This document shows positions 10,225-23,253 of a stretch of DNA of 64,000 nucleotides, in pieces (position 1 is the first letter of the stretch; every line of letters starts with the position of its first letter). The translations under genes and the position numbers were made by a program. The notes beneath the pieces are model-generated. The model was given only the letters and a program-made list of their open reading frames with translations. It did not search any database and was not told the DNA's origin. The stretch lies in NCBI GenBank assembly GCA_019454045.1, contig SKCR01035541.1, positions 1-64,000 of the forward strand, given 5' to 3'. This stretch comes from Zanthoxylum bungeanum (lineage: Eukaryota > Streptophyta > Magnoliopsida > Sapindales > Rutaceae).

Positions 10225-12798
10225 CCCTAGCGATTCATAGCATGCAAAGATCTTTCCATCTACGATCATTTCAAACACCCCTACTTGTATGGCATCACGC
10301 GACGAGTAAACTCAAAATCTTATGATCACCAAATTAGCCATCCTCCAAAGATAATCACAAACATTGGAACACATATCTTCAACCTCCCAAAGACCCGAGG
10401 CTACGGATCACACCAACAATCCTACCATTTGATCTAATCCATTAGGAGCATTCAAAAAACGGCAAGTGGAAATCCACCATCAAACGATTATCCACTTAAT
10501 CACCAGAAAAAACACCATGATTGTCCAGCCGACCGATCACAACAGTTATCTCCTTCATGCATAAGGAAATACAGGAGTTGGAAGAGTGATTCTCTCTAGC
10601 CTACCCGGTGCCAGACTACCAGTGAACCAACAAATGGATCATTCTACACACTTCTACCAGTCGACCAGAGAATATCCTCATAAACCACAGTCATACTCCA
10701 ATAAACCAATAAACTATGAAGGAGGATTACCATCACTTCCAGACTACGTGAAAGAAGTGTTACCTTCTTCAGACGACGTTGAGATGATCCTCATCTCCTC
10801 CAGAAGACATTAATAGATTGACAATAATTTTAGACTCAATTCGACCAGTCTCATGGACCTACATTGGGAACAAGGAGTGTTCCTTCAATGGAACCATTTT
10901 CCTTACCATTCACCTCATATGATGAAGCGATGCACTTGGCATAAGGAGATTGTCCCAATCGACAGTACCCGAATGAAGATTTGGCGAGGACATCTCGGTC
11001 AACATTACCAGGGAGGGCTGAGCAGAGGCAGATGAGGGTGAAAGAGCGCGATCAGCTGATCTGCCACCCGTCGATTTCTGTCGGCTCAATGAACCACCTG
11101 GAGTTGCTTTGTTATGGGTATTTCTAGTTCTCAAACTTCCCTGATCTGAAAGAAGAGGGAGATTCGACTATTTGGTTTCTTTCTTTGATTAATCAATTGG
11201 GCCTTAGAATAGATTGTCATCTCCGTTATACCTCGACTGGGTAACAGCTTGGGAATTGATCTGGATAGAAGAAGCAGCCTCAGACAGAGAAGCGGAAATT
11301 GGCCATAATAAATTACCACTCGACAGAATACCACTTTAAATAGCAACCAAACGACCCACTTGCCATAGTTACCAAACGACACGAACCATTTGTCTTGATC
11401 CCTTATAAATGGAGAATGAAAGAGCATCGGAATCGGACCACATATCTTTCTCCCTGTCGACATGAGGCGTTTCGACTCATCTGGGCGTAGGATTCCATTC
11501 GACATGGTAAACACGAAGGCCTGATTTTGGCCCTTTGCGCGGAGACTAGTACTTGTCTTTTGCTTTTTGGTAGTCTCAGTGTGGCTTCATACTTGTGTTG
11601 ATCAATTTATCTTTATTCGACCATATATTCATATGAAAGCTTGGGCATAACTCTTGGGCTCAAAAGCTTTATTAATTTTCAAAGCCACGAGTGTGCTTGC
11701 CTTGATAGTAGGCTGAGCTATATGCATAGAGTGGAGTCTGATAGTGACTGAGCTTTGTTTGGTCGCATGGCTTAATTTTGGAATAATTAATTCCTTTTTG
11801 GGATTTGTTACCAGCTTTGTTCTTTTGTTTCTGTCCCGGTCCTTGTTTTCTTTTAATTTTCATGATAGGATCACATTCGACATGGTAGAAACTATTAACA
11901 TATGGATGGTGTCTTCTTTTTGCTTATCTTATTGCTTTCAACCTTGGGGCCTGTCATTGGTTCAGACGACTGTAGAATAGCTTATTTACTCTCTGTTGGA
12001 TTTAGTCAGGTTTTGGGCTCTCATGAGCTTGAATGATTATTGGTTCGGAGCCTATTCTGTTGTTTTAGAGTAGTCGGCTTCATGGGCTTTTGTATTTTTG
12101 GACTTCGGTCTTTTCTTTGGGCTCTGTTTCTAGCCTTTGTACCCTCATGTGGTATATTGGAGGGCCGTCAGAATAATCTCAGACCACAGCTAGATTGATC
12201 GACATTTGGGCCGACCAATAGAGCTTATTGATATAATTACTCAACAAATCATACAGGCGACAAGTAGGAGTACTTGCTCCTCTTTACTTTCATTATTCGT
12301 GTTCTCAAAACTAGCAAGAAATATCATACGACATTCCATGAAGGCTCAGAAGACATTGAATGATAGTCGCCCTCTCAAGACAATAAAGATGGAGTTTCAT
12401 CACATGAAATGTCCACTTGATAATCCATTCGACAGTAGTATCATGGACCTTCATCAGAGCTAGTAGTATGAGAAGAAAAGACTCATGGACCTTCTTCGGG
12501 TCTAGTAGAGTAAAGATCTACATTGGCTCATATTAATGAAGAATGAGGACCATGTGGATCTTCATCACATATGAAGTGTGTAGACTCACATGAACCTTCA
12601 TCAAGTATAGTGGAGTGTGTATACCCTCTTGGACCTTCATTGGGTCATGGAGAGTATAAATTGTAGACATGGATTACACATGTCACATAACTAATAATTT
12701 CCTGGTCTCATCAAGTCCAGTCGACCGAGGACATCCCTCATGGACTCGTGTCGAGTCAAGTCGTAGATATAGAACACACTTGTCGTGTGACTTATAAT
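10225..12798. other. Non-coding interior of the tRNA-Lys element
   Basis: About 2.6 kb between the PBS and the 68-bp repeats. Only short ORFs (75 to 127 codons) occur, and none resembles gag, protease, RT or integrase. Phrases such as TCATGGACCTTCATC recur at 12440-12640, pointing to decayed repeats. Confidence 0.6.
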
Positions 12799-13095
12799 CT
12801 GACCTTCATCTGGTTCAATCGCTTAGTTACTTCTCCAATGACTCTGGTAGAGTCGAGTTCATTATCCCGACCATCATCTGGTTCGTTCGACTGGGTACTT
12901 CCCCAATGGCTCTGGTAGAGTCAAGTTCATTAACCCGACCATCATATGGTTCGGTCGATTAGGTACTTCCCCAATGACTCTAATAGAGTCAAGTTCATTA
13001 TCCCGACCATCATCTGGTTCGGTCGATTGGGTACTTCCCCAATAACTCTTGTAGAGTCAAGTTCATAAACTTGACATTCTTTTGGCTCAATCAAT
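12799..13095 (+). repeat. 68-bp tandem repeat, four copies
   Basis: Units begin at 12799, 12867, 12935 and 13003, with a partial fifth at 13071. The core is CCGACCATCATCTGGTTCGG, then TACTTCCCCAATGACTCT, then TAGAGTCAAGTTCATTA. The array lies just upstream of the 3' LTR, the same relative place as the repeat arrays in the Tat-like elements. Confidence 0.88.
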
Positions 13096-13186
13096 AGGCA
13101 GCATCAACGCTCAAGTACACCAACGACACATGCGTCAAGTACTCTCCAAGCCAAGTACTCATTGACTTAGAGAGTATGAGACAAAT

Positions 13187-15803
13187 TGTATGGGCCAAAT
13201 TTGGTCCAGGGGCAATTTTGTCCTTTTACTCTGAGCCCAAGCTTCTACCTCAAAAGTAAGCCCCGATGTTTAAAGTGTATAGAGGCCCAGAGGTTCACAA
13301 GCCAGGCCCAATGAGATACCACGTGCTCAAAGCATAATCGGGTCTCACCCTACTCCAGTTCACATAACGCCCAGACTCATAAATGCTATTCACAACCCAT
13401 TCGTTTCAGCCTACAACGAAGTAATAGCTCCTCATTAATTCAGCTGTTACCATAATCCAACAGACGATTAATCTAAGGCATAAAGGCACACGTTACAAGT
13501 GTTGGTAACGGCTTTCCTTAGCGCAGCGGAAATGGCTATGTAGTGGCACCAGATCTTTAAAATTTTCTCTGCCTTCTCCTTTGTTGAAGTCGAACTCCAC
13601 CGAACTCTTGATGAATTTCCTTTGAGATTCTACCGTAGAATCAACCACCCAATCTTCCGAGCTATATCTTGAAACCAACAAACCGAAGTGTGGGCTTCAC
13701 TCACAAAGATCAACCTCTAAACTATTTAGAGAAGTATCAAACTCTAAACTATTTAGAGAAATTATATTGTCACAAATTCTTTTGGCTTTAAGAAAAATGA
13801 GATGAAGAAGATCAATTATCTTGTTCACTCTTGTTTTTCCTTTCAAATCTCAACAATTGAGAATAAGAATTTTCTCTCAACTATTGAAGAAAAATTCCAA
13901 GTGTTTTTGTATTTCTCTCTACCTCTCTCAAAGTTGTGTCAAAAACTAGAAAACTTTCAAAAATAAAATCTTTTTATCACTCAACCTTTGAGTGGGAATG
14001 GTAGAGAAAATCCACTAAAAACATTCCATCAACATCCACTCAATTTTATCAATTGTAAATGGCCAACACACTTGAGTGAAGTGTCAACCAAATCCATTAG
14101 ATAATGGAACAAGTTAGGTAATTAGGTCAAAACTAATTAACAAAACTTGGTGGATGATTTGGCAAACCATTAAGGCTTGTCTTGATAATGCATTTACCAT
14201 TATCAAATAATGATGTCATAATTATCTCATAATTGTGCATTATCAATGATGATGTAATAATTATCTTATAATTATTATTTGATTATCTTATAATCAAAAT
14301 ATTAGAAAATATAATATTAAACTAATTTAATATTATTTTCATTTGTGACAAAAATATTATTAATCATATTAATAATATTTAAATATAATGTGAGCATATT
14401 ATTAGACAATCTAATTATATTAGGTTTGCTACAGTTAATCGAGCTAGCACGGGGACCAAATGGACCTACGGTTCCGAGCTCCAATAATTCTGAAATATTA
14501 ATTAAACTCTTTAATTAAATATTACGAATTATTAACTCCGCGTTATTCCACTAAAAACTCGAAGTTGAACTCTCGTTACCGTAGATGGAAATATAAGCCG
14601 AACAACTTCGATGTCCATCGATATAGTCACTACATATGGATATAGCCCTTCACGAATATCTCATAAATAGAGCCGGGTCATAAGTCCGTTATACCCCTCT
14701 AAATATTTTGTCTCTTAAGCACCATTGATTCTATAATGAACAATTAATTCATAACAATTATGAATATAAAATATTTTCTATTCGTAATAGAAAAGTTGAG
14801 CGCTCAAATTATTCAAGTCCCGAATCAACTCTTAAAAGAGATATTCATCTGCTTCCCGTAAGAAGGAGTGAATTCCATATCTATGTAAAACGTTCCCAGC
14901 TACATAAAAAACCATATCCCCAAAATACGTAGTTATTGGCCGGGACTGCTACACCAACCTCACCATAGTAAATCAAAGGACACAGCCTGACATGCAGGAG
15001 TTCGTAGTACACTCAGGATTAAGATTAATCCATATATGACCATCTAGTAGATAAAATGAATTTCTTCGATTAACGGATATTAAAAGAAATTCGTATTTAT
15101 CTGAGTCCAGTCCTATATGATCTTATCATACAAGGTGCCTCCATTCCCATGTCATCACATGAACAAACCCGGATCAAGGTGTCATACAAGTATAGAATGG
15201 ACCGCAGCTATAGATAAACCACAAACAAAGTACCCACTCTGTTTGCTCTCTATGGACTATTTAGATTACTAACTTTAGACTTAAATCCTCTTGTGCATCA
15301 AACATACACTAAGTCTAAAGGTACAAGAGTAATCAAGGTAAACAAGACAATTGGACAATATGCAATTTAAATCAAACAACTTTGATAAATGAATAATGCG
15401 TTTATAATTATTACAATAATCAATTCCGTTTTACAACACATGAAGCTCTAGGACATAAATCCCAACAACAAGAGCATGTATAAATAGGGAACAAGGCTCC
15501 AAGAGTTGGGGGCCAACTTCTAGCTCTCCTACTCACAACTTTGGGACATCCTTAAGCTCTCAACACCTCCGACTGACCGCCCTCACGGCACCTTACAAAG
15601 TTCAAGGTAGTATCCAACCTTTGACTTCCCACCATCTAACTCCTTAGTACCTTCACTGACTTGAGCGTTGGAGTGCCCCCGGCACCCACCACACCGGTGG
15701 GCAGTACTCCCGCTCACTCTACATCTTTGTTTTGCAGGATCGCCAGTGCCCACATCCTCACGAAATCTCGATTGTAGACTTGGAGCGAAAATCAGCGTCT
15801 ACA
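13187..15803 (+). repeat. 3' LTR of the tRNA-Lys element, split by a nested insertion
   Basis: LTR sequence at 13187-13499 and 15473-15803, starting TGTATGGGCC and ending CAGCGTCTACA. Removing the nested insertion and one ACAAG copy leaves an LTR of about 645 bp. A TATA-like TATAAATAGGG (15479-15489) matches the one in the 5' LTR. Confidence 0.75.
13500..15467 (-). mobile_element. Nested solo LTR, probably Ty1/copia with long LTR
   Basis: A 1968-bp insertion beginning TGTTGGTAACGG and ending ATCCCAACA, with a perfect 5-bp TSD ACAAG (13495-13499 and 15468-15472). The empty site is seen in the 5' LTR as GTTATAAGAGCATG. There is no coding region. Read on the minus strand it starts TGTTGGGATTTATGTCCTAG, a form I associate with long-LTR copia families. 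Orientation and family are inferred; the insertion itself is clear. Confidence 0.82.
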
Positions 15804-15808
15804 CTCAT

Positions 15809-17285
15809 CGGCATGAAAGAATACAATAGTACATGGATAAATGATCATTTAATCCCAATAATTTGAGCCAATTACTTAATTAATCTCTATATTTTTTAAA
15901 ATTATTCAAAACGCTCATGTCGTTGGGTTTGACATATTTGGTATGATTTTTCAATAATAAAATAGTATTTATATCTTATATTATGATATAACTTAAAATC
16001 CAAAAAAAAAAAAAACAATCTTATTTATTACAAGTGAAAATATGTGATAATTTGAATTTTAACGAAAACAAATATACAACATGTTTTTTTTTTTTGCTGA
16101 CATTTTGGAACAGAATTTAGCTCCCTTTGATTTTGAACTCCGGGCTCCGTGAAACCCTAACTAATCTAATACTGTCAGAAACATGTTTCAGTTTTTCGAA
16201 ATTTTGAATCACTGGCAACAAAAACAGCAAATAAATAATAATAAATAATAAAAACGAGGAAATATGGAATCCTATAACATGGTGTTGCGCTTCACTCCCA
16301 CGCGCCCTATGATCAAATCGAATGGAAGAAGAAATAGTAAATCACTTACAAAGTCTAACAGGACAAATATTATTTCACATTAATGCTAATAATATATTTA
16401 GGTTTTGCAATTTAATTATTTTTTTTATTGACACTTATTAATCAAATCAAATATTTTCACATTAAGTGAGATTGATTATATAATTTTTTTAATATTACTA
16501 TGGCGCTATTTGAGATATTTATTGACACTTAATAATTTTCGACTAATTAATAGGTTGATAAGTTCATAAAGTATTCAAAACTAAAAACAAAAAACCTTAT
16601 ATACAATGACATAGTCAAATTGTTGGGGTAAAATTTGATTTTCATAAAAATTTAAAAAAAAAATCATTTTAAATGAGTAAATTAAGAATTATATTTTTTT
16701 ATTAACTAATTTATAGGGCACGTTTAATGATTTATTAAATTTTTGGATTGAGTTTGATGTAATTGTGCTCACTATCCGTAAATGCTTATATAACTTATAT
16801 AATTAAACAAGTATAATTGTTAAATTGATTCACCAACTAACTAATTAATATTGTAGTTGTTGAATTGGAGTTGTAATTAGTGCGTTATTATTTTCTTCTT
16901 GGTGTGATGGGATCAATTAATTAATTGTTTACCCAAAATTAAAAAAATAAAGTGTTTGGTTTTGTTTGCTTATAATAACGTGTGAGAAAATAAAAAAATA
17001 TTCAAATACTATTAAATTATATAATAAAAATCAAAGTAGACAAAGCATATCGATTTTGAATTTTGTAGGAAGTAATTATGAAACTTCCATAATGAATCCA
17101 ATTCATTTAGCTAACGTCGTCAATGCTATATGTTATTGATTATTTTCTGATTTCTCTCTGTCTTCTTCATGTATCCCATATGCTTTATAACTGTTAAAAT
17201 GAGAAATAATTGAATATATAAATAAATACATGCATATGTGATTGTGTATAAAAGCTTGAATGTGTGTTCATTTGAGGTTCTCAAT
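15809..17285. other. AT-rich intergenic region
   Basis: Homopolymer-rich, with a T-run at 16085-16095. No gene or recognisable element was seen. Confidence 0.5.
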
Positions 17286-17419
17286 GGACGTGGTTTGGTG
17301 GTGTAAGATTTATAATCTCATTTTAAAATATTGGATTTGAATTTAGGGAATACGTTTCTTGTAAGAGTGTGAGACAACCATAAATTTTATATGTGTCGTT
17401 TTCAACGATTAAAAAAAAA
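17286..17419 (+). mobile_element. SINE, family A copy (short, degenerate)
   Basis: Carries GGTTTGGTGGTGTAAGATTT, a degenerate B box (GGATTTGAATTTA), TACGTTTCTTGTAAGAGTG, and the 3' end TTTTCAACGATT plus poly-A. Most of the region between the CGCTTAAG-type box and the 3' end is missing. Confidence 0.65.
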
Positions 17420-19138
17420 TGTTAATTTGAGAATTATTGGGCTGCATAGTGCATACAAAAAAGTGCTTATTTGACAATTAAATAATGAATGAGGCAAGTT
17501 GGGTTTGAAATGTGAATTAGGTCAGCAGTCTAATTAATATCTCTCACTGTCATCTAAGCTGTTATATTTTAAAATTTCAAAACTCAAAAAAAATTGTTGC
17601 AAGTTTGTCACATCTTTAAACCAAAATAATGTGAATTCGTTTAATTAGTGACCTTCTTCTTTTGCGTCTCTCTTGCGATTGCAACGTCTTAATTTGCATG
17701 GCTGTTAAAACCTTAAGCAAGAGCATACAATTCATTCATAAGGTGAAAATAAATGTGACTATTGGGGACTATCGACAAATTAAGTGGTTAGTTAAAATCT
17801 TAAAATTTAACTTGATATTATGGTATAGATATAAAGAAATTAATTGTTCGAAAAGTAAATTAAAATTATTCAGTGATTAGAGAATCACATACACAACTTT
17901 GGATAGTTAAAAATAAGTTGTTCGGAAAGTAAACCTTTTTTCACATATATATAATTAATTAAAAGTAAACCTATCACCTTTTTTCAAAATGAAAGTAATT
18001 TAAAAGCAGAAGTTTCTTCTTCTTCTTTTTTTTGTTTTTTTTTTTTAAATTATTAATAATTTGGGAATTTAGATAGACAGGTTTTGTTTTGTAGCATTTT
18101 ATATTTCTTGTGGGTATTGTTTATTTTATTTTCCGCTCGTGCCTTATCTTTGCATGCAGTAGCCAGTAAAAGACCAACGACAACAAAACAATTGTACCTA
18201 CGTATTTATCTTATCCATCTATCAAAGAGAGCTGAATAATACGGTATTATGAAGGTTTCAATGATAGATTTACTAAATTATAAAGTTAAAAATAATATTA
18301 AAAGATAAAGAAAATATATATTTCAATGTAGTATTATTTTTTATTTTAATAATGAGTTTATTATTACATTAGGGACAATTATTATTAATAAGATAATGGA
18401 GTATTATGAAAAAAAGTAGTGATAAGTGATATATAACAAAATTTTGATGGGAAAATAGCAATCTCCCTTTATCAAATTTAAAACATGGTTTTAAAAGTCG
18501 GATTAAATTAGATCAGCGGGTTAAACCGATCGAGTTGGGAATCGGCAATGATTTCGGTCTGATTGAGCCCTAAAAATAGGGGTGTGAAAAAATAAGTTAA
18601 AATCGATGAATCGGACTGGTTGATTTCTGATTTTTTTTTTTCAAAAATCAATAATTAAAAATATTTTTGTATTATTTTTAATTGATTAAAATTATTTATG
18701 ATATTATCCGATTTTATTGATTCAATCAGTCGATCCAATGTTCAATTAAATATTTTAAATTACCGATTTCCGTCGGGTTTTTAAAATAGTGAATCAAAGT
18801 ACATATCGTGGGTTCTGTTAATATTCCTTGCTTCTAATGGGACCCATTTATTGATTGATTCTTTCATCTCGTGATGGCTACAGCTAGAATCCTCTAATTC
18901 AATTGGACTGTCAAAATATTTTGTCAACGACAATCACAGCTGGTTGTAGATAAAACATCTTTTACTTCATAGACCCATAGCTCGTCTTTTTGGACTCTCT
19001 TGGGCCTAATCCAACTAGCTCAAAAACTGTCCAAAATTCTTATAATTGAGGGACCCTTTTGCCCCTATTATTATTATTTAAAAAAAAAAAAAAAAAAAAA
19101 AAACACCTACTGTCATATTTTGTTCACTAGTATGAAAT
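17420..19138. other. AT-rich intergenic region with a foldback-like patch
   Basis: No supported gene. At about 18480-18790 the sequence contains partly inverted copies of ATCGGACTGGTTGA-like and TCAATCAGTCGATC-like strings, suggestive of a decayed foldback MITE. A run of about 25 A ends at 19103. Confidence 0.4.
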
Positions 19139-19143
19139 AAAAT

Positions 19144-19920
19144 TGTTGATGGTGTTTTCAGGACCTATGTTATTTAAGGAGTACGGCAGTGGTAAAAATG
19201 GTAATTCCCTTCTCGGTCGAAATCATTAATGCCGACCCGAGCACATGAGTGTTATAAAGCCAACAGGTAGAGACCGAACACTTGATGATAAGTGACCGAC
19301 CACTTTGGTTCGGATGACCGAGCATTATCAGATCGGTAGCAGCATTCTCAGTTCAAAAGATCATCATAACCGACCTCATGAAGACCGAGCACATGACGAA
19401 ACGTGCTCAGGAAGATAATGCATCCTATTTTTACGGATAAGATGACAAGTTATCCTACCTTCATGGGTAACTGATAAGTCAGTGTCCTAGTATAATAAAT
19501 GAAGTGAAGGTAGTTTCTGACTATGAATCCTTATGAGAAAAGAAAATTGCCTCAACTAGGAATTCTTGTATGATAAGGAATCTGATTTCTACACTATTAT
19601 AAATAGGAGGGTAGAGTGTGCGTAAGGAGAATCAATATGAGCATCAAGATCAAGATCATTACGATCAGACTTGTAAACACAAGAGATATCAGAAAAGCAT
19701 ATCTCGGTAATAAAAATATCATTCGTTTTGTGCCCGTGGACGTAGGTTGGATCTGATCCGCCGAACCACGTTAAATCTCCTTGTTGATTGGCGTATTTAT
19801 CTGTCTTTGCTAAGTTTGTTTTTGGTTCCCCCATAAACGAACAAATTCACTATTGATGGAGGATTATCTCGGGAGTTAAAAAACCCTTATTGCCCCTGAG
19901 ACCAAAATCAGTCGTCAACA
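19144..19920 (+). repeat. 5' LTR of element 2
   Basis: 777 bp, TGTTGATGGTGTTTTC to CAGTCGTCAACA. TATA box TATAAATAGG at 19598-19607. U3 holds RCCGAC-type motifs (GCCGAC, ACCGAC). A GTGGACGTAGGTTGGATC block lies near the 3' end. Confidence 0.92.
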
Positions 19921-19921
19921 G

Positions 19922-19940
19922 TTGGTGCCGTCTGTGGGGA
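19922..19940 (+). other. Primer-binding site of element 2
   Basis: TTGGTGCCGTCTGTGGGGA follows the LTR CA after one G. It differs from the element 3 site (TTGGCGCCGTCTGTGGGGA) by one base. The primer tRNA is not identified. Confidence 0.7.
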
Positions 19941-19969
19941 GTTCAACGAAAAGCAGCTCGCGTGGTAAG

Positions 19970-21522
19970 ATGATAGAAGAAGGTGGAAATCGCCAGTCGT
20001 CGGGGAGTTCAACAGCAGAATGGATGGAGAAAATAGAGGAAAATATGAGGAAAGAAATGAAGGAAAATCAAAACATGTTGAAGTCCATGATGAACAGACT
20101 GGAGAGGATGGAAGAAACGAATAATGAGAAGCTTGAAGCCGGAGCCAGTCGGAGGAGATGCGAAATAGCGGAAGGAAAAAGGGTCGCCGATGTGAGTGAT
20201 GACGATGAACCGATGAGGAAGGGTCACTACGGGATGAGGTCCGTAGTGGTAGAAAAAGATTTACAAACGGAGATACATGGGAAGAAAAAGAGGAGAGAGA
20301 GACATCACCAGACTCTTCCTATGAGGGCCCCCACGACACCAAAAGGGGAGATATGAAGGATAATGAAATCGGGCGGGAAATCTCAAGCAATAAGGAACGC
20401 CGCACCTGGGGTGACAGACGCAAAGAAATACGCAGGAGGCGGCACGGTAACACAGATAGCAGTTATAAAATCTTGGTTAAGAAAAGAAATGGCCAATTGG
20501 GGAGCGAACCTCAAAACGGACACGGGAGATACTCGGGACGGCGAGGTTGAATCTCCCTTCACAGAAAAACTAAAGTCGGCAAAATTCCCAAGGTGATTCA
20601 ACATGCCGTCCATGACGCCCTACAAAGGCCACACTGATCCAAAATCCCATATTGAGAGTTTTGTCATATTGATGGAGGTCCAAGGAGTAGTAGGGGATGC
20701 CGTTTGCAAAGTATTCCCCCTAACCTTGGACGGGTCTGCCATTCTATGGTTCAGAAGTCTTGCCCCAGGAAGCATCAGTGGTTTCGCTCAACTCAGAAGG
20801 TCATTTGTTCGACACTTCAAAGGGGCATGCGTCCCAAAGAAAATGGTGGGAGAATTGAGACTGATGAATGAAGCAGGGGGATGATGAGCCACTGAGGAAT
20901 TTTATTGAAAGATACCACAATTTGGTGCTCGAGGTCGGAGTGTACGAGTCATCGGAAGCGCTAGAAAGTCTCAAGGGAGGTCTGAAGGTCGAGAAATTGT
21001 GGACTCACCTGATGATCAAGACGTATCGGATTATGCCACTGCCCTGGAGTTGGCCATGAAGTTTATCTTAATAGAGGAGGAGAAAAAGATTGTCGGGGAG
21101 TAGACACCCGAAAGGCTAAAATACTCAGGTCAGACAATCAGTGGGATTCGATTAGAAATTTGAGGAGACCAATCCTGGAGCAGAAGAAACTCAGACCGAC
21201 ACCTCCGAGTAGTCATGTTCAAGAGATAAATTCATCTGTCCAAGTCAACCGTGTCGCGGGGAGGACAATATACACCCCCCTGAACAAATCTATGGCCCAG
21301 ATAGTTTGGAAAATCCATGATAAAGGTCTGTTGGCCAAGCCTAATTTGAGGAGGTTCCCGATTGAGGAGGGAAATAGTAGGGCTTACTGTATCTACCATA
21401 ACGTAAGAGGACATGCCACGAATGGGTGCAGAGACCTGCGGAAGCAGGTGGAAGACTTGGTGAAAGAAGGCTATCTCAGTGTGTACATAGACCATTCGGT
21501 TTTTGAGGTCGACCAAAGTTGA
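19970..21522 (+). pseudogene. Gag of element 2, frameshifted
   Basis: Starts at ATG 19970 and aligns with Gag of element 3 (for example WMEKIEEN near the N-terminus). It leaves frame near 20300, is read again in other frames at 20363-20596 and 20603-20884, and again from about 20868. The central block (MTPYKGHTDPKSHIESF) is the retrotransposon gag domain, PF03732-like. The zinc-knuckle-like block YCIYHNVRGHATNGC is near 21388-21432. At least two frameshifts and a stop (TGA after FPR, 20594-20596) prevent a full product. In the intact family Gag packages the element RNA. Confidence 0.85.
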
Positions 21523-21729
21523 TAGCGGAAGTCATCCGGTCGGATGCGTGGAATGCTGAGATGCAGAGAAGATGTATTAAGAAGAGTCTTGCTTGTATTG
21601 ACCCTTGCAGAGTTGCAAGAAAGGAAACGAATCCCAAAAATGTGAGTAATACCTCTTCTGTCTTAGGCTGACATTTGATTATGCTTGTTTGTTATGGCCC
21701 ACACAATGGTTTTGACATTTGTTTTACGG

Positions 21730-22300
21730 CTCGAGTCTGCTCTTGTACCGCCGAGACCGATGTTTCCTTCCGACTTGTACCGTAAAGACCGATGTTTCCT
21801 TCCGGCTCGGGTCTGCTCTTGTACCGCCGAGATCGATGTTTCGTTCCAGCTCGGGCTCGGGTCTGCTCTTGTACCGCCGAGACCGATGTTCCTTCCGGCT
21901 CGGGTCTGCTCTTGTACCGCCAAGACCGATATTTCCTTCCGGCTCGGGTCTGCTCTTGTACCGCCGAGATCGATGTTCCTTCCGGCTCGGGTCTGCTCTT
22001 GTACCGCCGAGACCGATGTTTCCTTCCGGCTCAGGTATGCTCTTGTACCGCCGAGACCGATGTTTCCTTCTGGCTCGGGTCTGCTCTTGTACCGCCGAGA
22101 CCGATGTTTCCTTCCGGCTCGGGTCTGCTCTTGTACCGCCGAGATCGATGTTTCCTTCCAGCTCGGGTATGCTCTTGTACCGCCGAGACCGATGTTCCTT
22201 CCGGCTCGGGTCTGCTCTTGTACCGTCGAGACCGATGTTTCTTTCCGGCTCGGGTCTGCTCTTCTACCACCGAGACAGATGTTTCATTTCGGCTCGGGGC
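21730..22300 (+). repeat. 44-bp hairpin tandem repeats of element 2
   Basis: About 12 copies of a 43-44-bp unit (for example starts at 22011 and 22055) containing TTCCGGCTCGGGTCTGCTC and TTGTACCGCCGAGACCGATG. CTCGG pairs with CCGAG. Single-base length variants (TTTCC versus TTCC) change the reading frame between copies. Confidence 0.92.
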
Positions 22301-22379
22301 TGGATTTCGTTCCGCCAAGGCCACTTGGTTATTCAGCTCGGGGCTGGATTTCGTTCGGTCGAGGCCTTATGGTTTATTA

Positions 22380-23060
22380 AGCTCGGGGTCGGGTTACGTC
22401 CCACCGAGTCAGCTTCTTGGACTGGGGATTGTAACATTCCCCCAGAGCCAAGTCTTTCTTTTAGCTCGGGATCGGGTTACGTCCCACCGAGTCAGCTTCT
22501 TTGGACTGAGGATGTAACATTCCCCCAGAGCCAAGTCTTTCTTTTAGCTCGGGGTCGGGTTAAGTCCCACCGAGTCGCCTTTTTTGGACTGGGGATGTAA
22601 CATCCCCTCAGAGCCAAATCTTTCTTTCAGCTCGGGGTCGGGTTACGTCCCACCCAGTCGGCTTTTTTGGACTGGGGATGTAATATTCCCCCAGAGCCAA
22701 ATCTTTCTTTCAGCGGGGGGTCGGGTTACGTCCCACCGAGTCTGCTTTTTTGGACTGGGGATGTAACATTCCCCCAGAACCAAGTCTTTCTTTTAGCTCG
22801 GGGTCGGGTTACGTCCCACCGAGTCGGCTTCTTTGGACTGGGGATGTAATATTCCCCCAGAGCCAAGTCTTTCTTCAGCTCGGGGTTGGGATACGTCCCA
22901 CCGAGAGACTTATCATCGGCATGGGATCGGAGCATCTCCCCCATGGTCGGCCCTCTATTGGTCTGGGGAAGGGACATTCCCATAGAGCCAAATGTTCTTC
23001 TCAGCTCGGGGTCGGGTTACGTCCCACCGAGTCGATCGTCATCGGCATAAGGGCAAAGCA
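22380..23060 (+). repeat. 83-bp double-hairpin repeats of element 2
   Basis: Units of 83 bp (for example starts at 22463 and 22546). Each has hairpin 1, CTCGGGGTCGGGTTACG then TCCCACCGAG, and hairpin 2, TTGGACTGGGGATG then ACATTCCCCCAGAGCCAA. The last one or two copies (from about 22900) are longer and match the element 1 long unit. Confidence 0.9.
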
Positions 23061-23238
23061 TTTTCTCCACGGGTAGATATCGGGATCCTCGTTGACTGAG
23101 CACATGAGGGTGGCAGGAAGGACCAGATTTGCAGCCAATTATTTTTCTCTGCGGTTCCTGGACTGACCACCGACGGATTCATCGGCACACCATTTTTTTT
23201 AGTTCCCGGCATCAACTCGCAAACTCGTTGTTACCGAG

Positions 23239-23253
23239 AACTAGGGGGACATA
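23239..23253 (+). other. Polypurine tract of element 2
   Basis: AACTAGGGGGACATA immediately precedes the 3' LTR. The same position holds AACTAGGGGACAGA in element 3 and AATTGGGGGACATA in element 1. Confidence 0.8.

Larger units (their letters stand above)
9682..15803 (+). mobile_element. Non-coding LTR retrotransposon with tRNA-Lys-type PBS
   Basis: Two LTR copies (9682-10204 and 13187-15803) flank about 3 kb without any recognisable gag or pol. After the first LTR comes TGGCGCCCACCATGGGG, complementary with one mismatch to the 3' end of plant tRNA-Lys as I remember it. A CTCAT repeat borders the element on both sides (9676-9680 and 15804-15808), one base off the TG at the left. The 3' LTR is split by a nested solo LTR (13500-15467). 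The internal part carries 68-bp repeats (12799-13095). Best described as a LARD-like, non-autonomous element; its partner is not visible here. Confidence 0.8.

Noticed and set aside
21685..22600. Overlapping ORFs of 231-293 codons rich in SGSGLLLYRRDRC-like repeats
   Set aside because: Translations of the 44-bp hairpin repeats, with all three frames open. No start context and no relative outside the array.
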